DNA of 32,210 bases from Blautia sp. (GTDB lineage: Bacteria > Bacillota > Clostridia > Lachnospirales > Lachnospiraceae), in NCBI GenBank assembly GCA_023664455.1, contig JAMPFM010000034.1, positions 1 through 32,210 of the forward strand, written 5' to 3'. This document shows, in pieces, positions 27,222 to 32,210 of the stretch. Below the pieces are notes generated by a model. That model did no database searches. It saw only the letters and a list, made by a program, of their open reading frames with translations, and was not told the DNA's origin. Position 1 is the first letter of the stretch, and each line of letters starts with the position of its first letter. The translations under genes were made by a program, and so were the position numbers.

Positions 27222-27412
27222 TGTATATTCCTTTCCAAAAGAAAGCCGCCCCGCATATGCGAGGCGGTTTGAGCATTTTCTTTCGGCTTTGCAGCCTACA
27301 CCGGTTTGAGGTTTCACTGCACAACCCCTCTCGAAGACTCTGCATAACAAGGCATTCCGGTACGCTATTATGCTTCAACGTCTGGACAGACACACGCCGT
27401 TGCCTGTCAACT
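27222..27412 (-). promoter_or_regulatory. Long structured leader with attenuator of the PBECR4 gene
   Basis: About 190 nt separate the predicted start site from the PBECR4 ATG. In the leftward RNA several stems can be seen: CAAC...GTTG around GTCT-GTCC-AGAC, GCATAA...TTATGC, and GGCT-GCAA-AGCC with a GNRA loop. An intrinsic terminator follows: CCGCCTCGCAT/ATGCGGGGCGG (27247-27268) and CTTTCTTTT. The segment GAGAGGGGTT (27323-27332) can pair with AACCTC (27308-27313) or, less perfectly, with AACCGCCTC, the 5' side of the terminator (27261-27269). These are alternative folds as in riboswitches or attenuators. CTCAAACCG occurs twice. A 13-codon ORF (27314-27355, MPCYAESSRGVVQ) lies within. No known riboswitch class was recognised. 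Confidence 0.6.
27247..27268 (-). terminator. Attenuator terminator before the PBECR4 gene
   Basis: Leftward, an 11-bp stem (one G-T wobble) CCGCCTCGCAT/ATGCGGGGCGG is followed by CTTTCTTTTGG, ending just before the GGAAAGGAA ribosome site of the gene. Its position between promoter and ribosome site is that of a regulated terminator. Confidence 0.7.
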
Positions 27413-27418
27413 ACTATT

Positions 27419-27447
27419 ATTATATGCGGATGCGGAAAATATGTCAA
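27419..27447 (-). promoter_or_regulatory. Fully consensus sigma-A promoter of the PBECR4 gene
   Basis: Leftward, TTGACA (27442-27447) and TATAAT (27419-27424) are exact consensus hexamers with a 17-bp spacer. Such a strong promoter upstream of a terminator-bearing leader implies that expression is held back after initiation. It overlaps the first codons of the small rightward ORF at 27441. Confidence 0.85.
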
Positions 27448-27626
27448 ATAAGAAATTTTTTCTGCTGTACAAAGATTTCAAAAGATTTCAAGATTATAAA
27501 AAGATTCAATTAGTAACGATAAGCAGACCGTCTGCCTATGGAGAATATGAGCCATACCACTTCGTAGACACAGAAGCAGAGTTTGAACAAGCAGTGAAAA
27601 GAAGCATGGATAAAAGCTGTAGTTAA
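27441..27626 (+). CDS. Small hypothetical protein, possibly a fragment
   Basis: The 61-residue frame starts MSNKKFFLLYKDFKRF and has a protein-like composition (ISRPSAYGEYEPYHFVDTEAEFEQAV). The ATG lies inside the -35 region of the opposing promoter, with only a weak GGAAAAT upstream. The frame ends exactly where a copied piece of the AraC gene begins (27625). It could be a real small gene, or the remainder of one cut on either side by rearrangement. No function is recognised. Confidence 0.35.
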   Translation: MSNKKFFLLYKDFKRFQDYKKIQLVTISRPSAYGEYEPYHFVDTEAEFEQAVKRSMDKSCS

Positions 27627-27679
27627 AAAGCCTGCTGGAAATCAGCACTTACTTGTGCTTTCCCAGTCAGGCTTATTTT
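27625..27679 (+). repeat. 55-bp duplicate of the AraC gene, able to form a terminator
   Basis: This stretch matches bases 26502-26556 of the AraC-family gene at 54 of 55 positions. In the gene it codes for the second helix-turn-helix (KSLLEISTYLCFSSQAYF). As RNA it folds into a hairpin (AAGCCTG/CAGGCTT, CTGG/CCAG, AGCAC/GTGCT), and here it runs into ATTTTTT, so it can act as a rightward terminator after the small ORF. Near-identity shows a recent copy, not ancient homology. Confidence 0.8.
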
Positions 27680-27687
27680 TTCTCCCG

Positions 27688-28102
27688 TTATCCCTTGACA
27701 CCGCCCATTGCCATTCCTTTTTCCAACTTCTTGATAAAGAATAGGAATGCTATTAGAATCGGCGCTGTCGCGGCGACAATAACCGTATATTGGGGCAGGT
27801 TCTTGTCATAGTTCGGATTCGTTGCTTTCATGAAATCCTGCGAGCTCGCCGTAATGCTCTTAACCCAGAGCTGCAGCGGCCAGAGTTCCTTCTGATTCGG
27901 CACATAAATGGATGCCTCAAACCATGAATTCCATTTCAAAATCGCTGTGTTTACCGCGGTTACAAGCGCCATGCCTCTGCACTGTGGCAGCATAACCCGC
28001 AAGCGTCGCCTCGCCGACCGGCTTCCACACCGTTCCTTTATGGCTCAACAGACCATATCCATCGGAAACAGACGCCATAAACACATGCCAGATCGGAATA
28101 AG
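27688..28102 (-). pseudogene. Remnant of a carbohydrate ABC transporter permease (LplC/YtcP type)
   Basis: Leftward, bases 28102 to about 27990 read LIPIWHVFMASVSDGYG, then VWKPVGEATLAGY, the N-terminal end of a sugar ABC permease. In another frame, from about 27993 to 27688, come VMLPQCRGMALVTAVNTAI, then LKWNSWFEA and a C-terminus KLEKGMAMGGVKG, the final third of the same family. The middle, including the EAA loop that contacts the ATPase, is missing and the frames do not join. It is on the same strand as the GH3-GH43 genes and directly downstream, so the operon probably once included an oligosaccharide transporter. No partner permease, binding protein or upstream half remains in the window. 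Confidence 0.8.
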
Positions 28103-28111
28103 TGCCGATCG

Positions 28112-28206
28112 GAAAAAGAACTCGGTTTCGATATCAGCGACTTTATTATGCAGTGCAAGCTGGAAGAAGCCAAAAGTCTGCTGCGCTACTCCGATAAAAC
28201 CTCCAC
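28112..28206 (+). pseudogene. Fragment of a second AraC-family regulator gene
   Basis: Rightward, the frame reads EKELGFDISDFIMQCKLEEAK, then SLLRYSDKT. It matches the linker between the two helix-turn-helix motifs of AraC proteins (compare KKNLGINIGAYITRCKLEEAK in the intact gene). The DNA is clearly diverged from that gene, so this is a different paralogue. Both ends are cut: the left end meets the permease remnant and the right end runs into the 3' end of the GH3 gene. Confidence 0.75.
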
Positions 28207-30642
28207 TTTGGCAGAATGTACACGCCGTTTTACCGCATAGGTTTCCCCGACAATATGGAACCGGTCTTTCATACGGATATCTTCACTGGACGCTCCCACG
28301 AAGACTTCCATTTCTCCAGGCTCTACTACCAATTCCATAGCATCATTATGGAATGCCAGCTGGCTTAAATTGATTTCCACGGATACTGTCCTGGTTTCTC
28401 CCGCTTTTAATGCCACTTTGGCAAATGCAGCCAGCTGCATACACGGTCTTGCAACACTGCTTAAAATATCCCGTATATAAATCTGTGCAATTTCTGCCCC
28501 GTCCCGTTCTCCTGTATTCTTTACACAGAAACTCATGTGGACGCTGCCATCGGCCGGAACTTCCTTTTCTACTTTAAAGCCGCTGTACTCAAAGCTCGTA
28601 TAACTTAATCCATACCCAAACGGATACAGCGGTACGTTTGATTCATCATGTATATACTCTGACCATGTTTCCGGCGCTGTAAATAATTGAAGCCTGTTAT
28701 AATACATTGGTACTTGTGACGCTTCTTTTACGACGGTTACAGGCAATTTCCCACCCGGATTCACCTCTCCTGCCAATACATTTACGATTGCCTCTGCGCC
28801 ACGTTCCGCTGGCAGCCACGCATGAAGCAATGCCTTGCTTTTCTGGCTGACTGTTTCCACCGATAGAGGACGTCCGTCAATCAATACGGTCACTACCGGT
28901 TTCCCCGCCGCAAATAGCGCTTCCATCAGCTTTAACTGGTTTTCTTCAAGGTCCGTATGGATATTATCACGGTTCTCCCCACAGGTAGCCTTCTCATCCA
29001 CCATACTTTCCAAACCGCCCATTACGGCTACTACGATATCCGCCTGTTTTGCGCATTCGACTGCTTTCTCAATACCGCCTGCAATTTCATCCCTGATTTC
29101 ACAACCCGGCGCATATAAAATATTATCCGCTCCGAATTTTTCTTCCATGACTTGCCGGACAGTGCGGCAGGCGGGATAATATTTATCCAGAAAATCCTGC
29201 GCAGAACTATATTCCATATCCCCGCGCGACAAACTTTCTTTTACCATATTCATAATGATTTTTTTCTGTTCCGGGGATGGTTCGTCTTCAAAGTCTATCC
29301 CTGCCTGTTTCAAACCGTCCTTAAATTCTGTAATCGTAGCCTGATACGCCATCGTTAAAAATTTATCATTTTCTGTCTGGTCAAAATCCCGGCTCGTACT
29401 TCCGGCCGACCCTACAGAAGAATACCCGCCGAACATCTGCACCTTGCTATCCGCCGAAGGACCAATTAATGCTATTTTCAGATTGCTGCCTAAAGGAAGT
29501 ATCTGATCCGCATTTTTCAGCAGGACAATTGATTTTTCCGCAATTTCTTGAGACAATTCCTTGTATTCTTCTTTTCTGGTCTCTTCTTCAAAATTACCTT
29601 CCCCATAGGGATTTTCAAATAGTCCCAGCCGGAATTTTACTCTCAAAACACGTTCTACTGCCTGATTCAGATAGGATTCTTCCACTTCTCCCTCTTTTAC
29701 GGCGTCGTAGAGATGCTTAAAACAAATATTCGTAGGCTGTTCTACATCAATTCCTGCTTTTAACGCCTGTATTGCTGTCTGCCTTTGGTCTGCGGAAGTA
29801 CGATATCTGGCGTCCGCGCGTCCGATACTGCCATAATCTGATACCACCGGCCCGGTAAAACCAAGTTCTTCACGGAGAAGGTCTGTCAGCAATTTTTTAG
29901 AAGTCGCTACAGGTTCATTATTCAAAATACCATAACCATTCATGACAGCCATAATGCCGGCGTCCTGAATTGCAGCTTCAAACGTCCAGCTAAAGGTATC
30001 TTTTAACGTCCTTTCACCCATCTGAAGCTCGCCGCCGTTTCTGCCGCCTTCCGCATTTCCATATCCGATGAAATGTTTGGCAGTTGCCATGACCTTGTCA
30101 TCTTTCTGAATACCCTGCACAAACGCAGTTCCCATCTGTGCTACTAAATACGGGTCTTCCCCATAGGTTTCACTGATTCTTCCCCAGCGGGGGTCTCTTC
30201 CTAAATCAAATAGTGGAGAATGAAGCGCATGCATACCAAATGCCAGCAATTGCTTCTGTTCTGCTTCACCCATCTTTCGCGCCAATTCAGGCTCCCATGT
30301 GGCCGCCATCCCCATTGACTGTTGAAATGTTGTCGCACAGGGAATCTGCAATCCCGCAATCCCTTCATTATGAATCAACGCCGGAATACCCAACCGGGTT
30401 TCTTCTACAAGATATCTCTGGATTTCATGCAGCTCTTCCTGATCTTTTTGTATATTTCCCGTCATAGAACTATTCAGGCAGCTAAGCGTCCCGATTCCAT
30501 CCTTTATAACTTCTTTTACATCCGGCTGATTCGACATGGTACAGGAAACCTGCGCTACTTTTTCTTCCAGGGTCATCCTATCCAATAAGTCCTGAACCCT
30601 CTCTTCTATACTTTTACTTTTATCCTTATAAATCATATCCAT
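28186..30642 (-). CDS. GH3 beta-glucosidase/beta-xylosidase
   Basis: This 818-residue retaining glycosidase of family GH3 has the N-terminal barrel (about 15-350) with GRDPRWGR, KHFIGYGNAEGG and the nucleophile Asp (D269) in VVSDYGSIGRAD. The alpha/beta sandwich (about 370-640) with AVMGG and the C-terminal fibronectin III-like domain (SYTSFEYSGF to about 790) follow. It lacks a signal peptide and should act in the cytoplasm on beta-glucosides or xylosides. The ATG at 30642 suits AAAGGA (8 bases); one at 30648 is too close. It follows the GH43 gene by about 55 bp in the same operon. The last six or so codons and the stop come from antisense AraC remnant DNA, so the natural tail may have been changed. 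Confidence 0.93.
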   Translation of the reverse strand: MDMIYKDKSKSIEERVQDLLDRMTLEEKVAQVSCTMSNQPDVKEVIKDGIGTLSCLNSSMTGNIQKDQEELHEIQRYLVEETRLGIPALIHNEGIAGLQIPCATTFQQSMGMAATWEPELARKMGEAEQKQLLAFGMHALHSPLFDLGRDPRWGRISETYGEDPYLVAQMGTAFVQGIQKDDKVMATAKHFIGYGNAEGGRNGGELQMGERTLKDTFSWTFEAAIQDAGIMAVMNGYGILNNEPVATSKKLLTDLLREELGFTGPVVSDYGSIGRADARYRTSADQRQTAIQALKAGIDVEQPTNICFKHLYDAVKEGEVEESYLNQAVERVLRVKFRLGLFENPYGEGNFEEETRKEEYKELSQEIAEKSIVLLKNADQILPLGSNLKIALIGPSADSKVQMFGGYSSVGSAGSTSRDFDQTENDKFLTMAYQATITEFKDGLKQAGIDFEDEPSPEQKKIIMNMVKESLSRGDMEYSSAQDFLDKYYPACRTVRQVMEEKFGADNILYAPGCEIRDEIAGGIEKAVECAKQADIVVAVMGGLESMVDEKATCGENRDNIHTDLEENQLKLMEALFAAGKPVVTVLIDGRPLSVETVSQKSKALLHAWLPAERGAEAIVNVLAGEVNPGGKLPVTVVKEASQVPMYYNRLQLFTAPETWSEYIHDESNVPLYPFGYGLSYTSFEYSGFKVEKEVPADGSVHMSFCVKNTGERDGAEIAQIYIRDILSSVARPCMQLAAFAKVALKAGETRTVSVEINLSQLAFHNDAMELVVEPGEMEVFVGASSEDIRMKDRFHIVGETYAVKRRVHSAKVEVLSE

Positions 30643-30698
30643 TACCATCTTCCTTTCTTAGAGTGTCTGTTTTCCAATTTCCAAAATCTGTTCCTGTT

Positions 30699-32144
30699 TT
30701 ATAAACTAAACGACTTAAAGTCAATATACCCCTCCCCTCGATAAGTAAAGTACAGTGCTTTCACACCTTCTATTTTCGATAAATTTGCAGAAAACTCCTG
30801 CCATGCCATATTGGGCTTTACCAAAATTCTCGCAACAGGCTCTACTTCCGGGTTGGTATATACATACATTTTCCCCTTCGCTCTTCCCCTTACTTCTATA
30901 CTAATATGTTCCGGGTGTGCCGAATCAAAATCAAAATATTTAAATCCTGCCGTCGCGCCATTTCTCATATTTGCTATATACTGATCCGGCATGGATTCAC
31001 GGTCTGCTCCCGACTGTGTAAAATAGGGATATTCCGTTTCCGTGCATTTATTTCTGTCATAGTTGAATGTTCCCTTTTTACCCCAGAGATTGCAGGCGAT
31101 ACGCGCCTCGTATTTTCCGGCTGCGCGCAGCGGGCCATCATTTAATCCGCAGGACGTCATTTCTACCTGCTTAATGCTTCCGTCCTCTTCGATCGTTATT
31201 TTCTCCGCACAACCCTGGCGGGCACATCTCTGCTGATTGGTCTGTCTATGATAGAAAATATACCATTGTCCTTTGACGCAGACCATGCCGCCATGCGTAT
31301 TCCCTATGAAATTGCGGGCGTTTTTCTCGGTAACTCCCGGTAATCCTATATCTCCGTTGCTTACAATCGTTCCGCCATATTTCCACGGTCCCATCGGATG
31401 ATTGCTTGTCGCATAGCACAACTCATGGCTTAAAACAGAAGAATATACGAGATAATAAATTCCGTTAATTTTCCGAATAGAGCTTGCTTCAAAAAAAGGA
31501 TGCTCTTCAAATTCTGTTCCCTCTGCATACAGTTTTCCCGGTATCGTAGGCATTTCCCTTCCTGCTAACGTCAACATATCCGGCTCTAACTCCACCACGG
31601 AGCCGCCATTATAGGTCCCGCCCCGGCGTTCCATCAGAAAACGCAACAGACCGCTATCCGGTGAGAATCCGGTATACATATAGATTTTTCCATCATCATC
31701 CAGTAAAACGCCTGGGTCAAAATTATACGCATCTTTCTTTAACCCATAGGGTCTCCCATTCGGGTGCTTTACGACTCCATAATACTCAAATGGGCCTTCC
31801 GGCTTCTCTGATACGGCGACCGACGTGGTATTCTGCATCTGGAGCTGGTAATAAAGATAGTACCTTCCATCCGGTCCCACACATACATCCGGCGCATTCA
31901 TATATTGGTTGCCTTTCGGATTTACCGGATCCTGCGTCCTTCTGTAAATAACACCTTCATATTTCCAGTTCCCCAAATCGTCAATCGGCGCGGAATAACA
32001 TACATAGTCGTTTACACAGTATCCCTTTCCGCCAAAAGCATCATGACTGCCATATACATACAAACGGTCGCCAAAAACATATGGTTCGCCGTCCGGCACA
32101 TATTCATAAGATGGCAGATAGGGGTTAAATGCTTGTTTTTTCAT
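30699..32144 (-). CDS. GH43 glycosidase with C-terminal CBM6-like domain
   Basis: This 481-residue five-bladed propeller enzyme of family GH43, probably an arabinofuranosidase or xylosidase, carries the expected acidic residues: base near D18 (VPDGEPYVFGDRLYVYGSHD), APDV (D86), NFDPG (D143) and the acid E219 in FFEASSIRKINGIYYLVYSS. The last 130 residues look like a CBM6-type beta-sandwich (GFKYFDFDS, IDFKSFSL). There is no signal peptide. The start at 32144 gives the common family beginning NPYLPSYEYVPDGEPY and has AAGGTAAGG upstream. It is the first gene of the leftward operon with GH3, suggesting joint cutting of imported xylan or arabinoxylan fragments. Confidence 0.92.
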   Translation of the reverse strand: MKKQAFNPYLPSYEYVPDGEPYVFGDRLYVYGSHDAFGGKGYCVNDYVCYSAPIDDLGNWKYEGVIYRRTQDPVNPKGNQYMNAPDVCVGPDGRYYLYYQLQMQNTTSVAVSEKPEGPFEYYGVVKHPNGRPYGLKKDAYNFDPGVLLDDDGKIYMYTGFSPDSGLLRFLMERRGGTYNGGSVVELEPDMLTLAGREMPTIPGKLYAEGTEFEEHPFFEASSIRKINGIYYLVYSSVLSHELCYATSNHPMGPWKYGGTIVSNGDIGLPGVTEKNARNFIGNTHGGMVCVKGQWYIFYHRQTNQQRCARQGCAEKITIEEDGSIKQVEMTSCGLNDGPLRAAGKYEARIACNLWGKKGTFNYDRNKCTETEYPYFTQSGADRESMPDQYIANMRNGATAGFKYFDFDSAHPEHISIEVRGRAKGKMYVYTNPEVEPVARILVKPNMAWQEFSANLSKIEGVKALYFTYRGEGYIDFKSFSL

Positions 32145-32163
32145 AATCAATACCTTACCTTGT

Positions 32164-32203
32164 ATTATATAGTAGTAGTGTTTATAGACCCTCTCCAAGG
32201 TCT
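32164..32203 (-). promoter_or_regulatory. Probable promoter of the GH43-GH3 operon
   Basis: Leftward, TATAAT (32164-32169) stands about 20 bp before the GH43 start and has no good -35 box. At the -35 position lies an inverted repeat AGACC...GGTCT (32186-32203), which could be a regulator site. The window ends 7 bp beyond, so the rest of the control region is not visible. Confidence 0.45.
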
Positions 32204-32210
32204 TGATGCT

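Noticed and set aside
27222-27350. Longer PBECR4 protein starting at 27350
   Set aside because: It would translate through the attenuator hairpin. The start at 27221 has its own ribosome site and begins with family-like sequence.
27222-27412. PBECR4 leader as a c-di-GMP (GEMM) riboswitch
   Set aside because: GCAAAGCC and AAACC are reminiscent, but the remaining conserved GEMM positions and the receptor helix are absent.
27214-27447. 77-residue leftward frame across the leader
   Set aside because: It begins in the -35 box of the consensus promoter and therefore cannot be translated from that transcript.

Overview
The window looks like a chromosomal stretch from a gut-type Lachnospiraceae or related Clostridia. 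The evidence is moderate GC with AT-rich spacers, consensus sigma-A promoters, strong AGGAGG ribosome sites, and gene families typical of that group: GPH symporter with GH1/GH2 enzymes, DUF2975-XRE pair, DUF4430 lipoprotein, PBECR4-domain protein. The species cannot be fixed from the sequence. No tRNA, rRNA, CRISPR array or intact transposase gene was seen.

Left part (1-7561), defence and stability. A complete type I restriction-modification operon is read leftward as hsdR-hsdM-hsdS. Two hairpins lie between hsdR and hsdM. A small gene cut by the window edge follows under its own promoter. To the right, a 208-bp structured element lies between 12-bp direct repeats, just before a VapB/VapC-like toxin-antitoxin pair.

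Middle part (7656-17782), membrane and signalling genes. An ECF sigma factor, a membrane protein, an ABC ATPase and two paralogous permeases form a leftward operon. A second leftward unit encodes an ECF-type S component and a DUF4430 lipoprotein and ends in a strong terminator. A membrane-anchored chemotaxis-type transducer comes next. A rightward operon (DUF2975 membrane protein, XRE regulator, large DUF4153/DUF4173-like membrane protein) starts from a consensus promoter. A second copy of the structured element sits after it, between convergent genes.

Right part (18095-32210), glycoside use. A leftward cluster encodes two GH1 enzymes, a GPH sugar symporter and a LacZ-type GH2 enzyme. It diverges from an AraC-family regulator. 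Two of its promoter regions share the same pair of direct repeats, 20 bp apart and 19 bp from a -10 box, so they are probably the regulator's sites. A PBECR4-domain gene follows, preceded by a consensus promoter and a leader of about 190 nt that ends in an intrinsic terminator. Next is a recombination scar with fragments of an AraC gene and a sugar ABC permease. A leftward GH43-GH3 operon completes the window.

The least explained signals are (1) the two-copy structured element, which keeps a core with a GNRA hairpin while its long basal stem changes sequence completely; (2) the attenuator leader of the PBECR4 gene; (3) the repeated operator layout in the glycosidase cluster.
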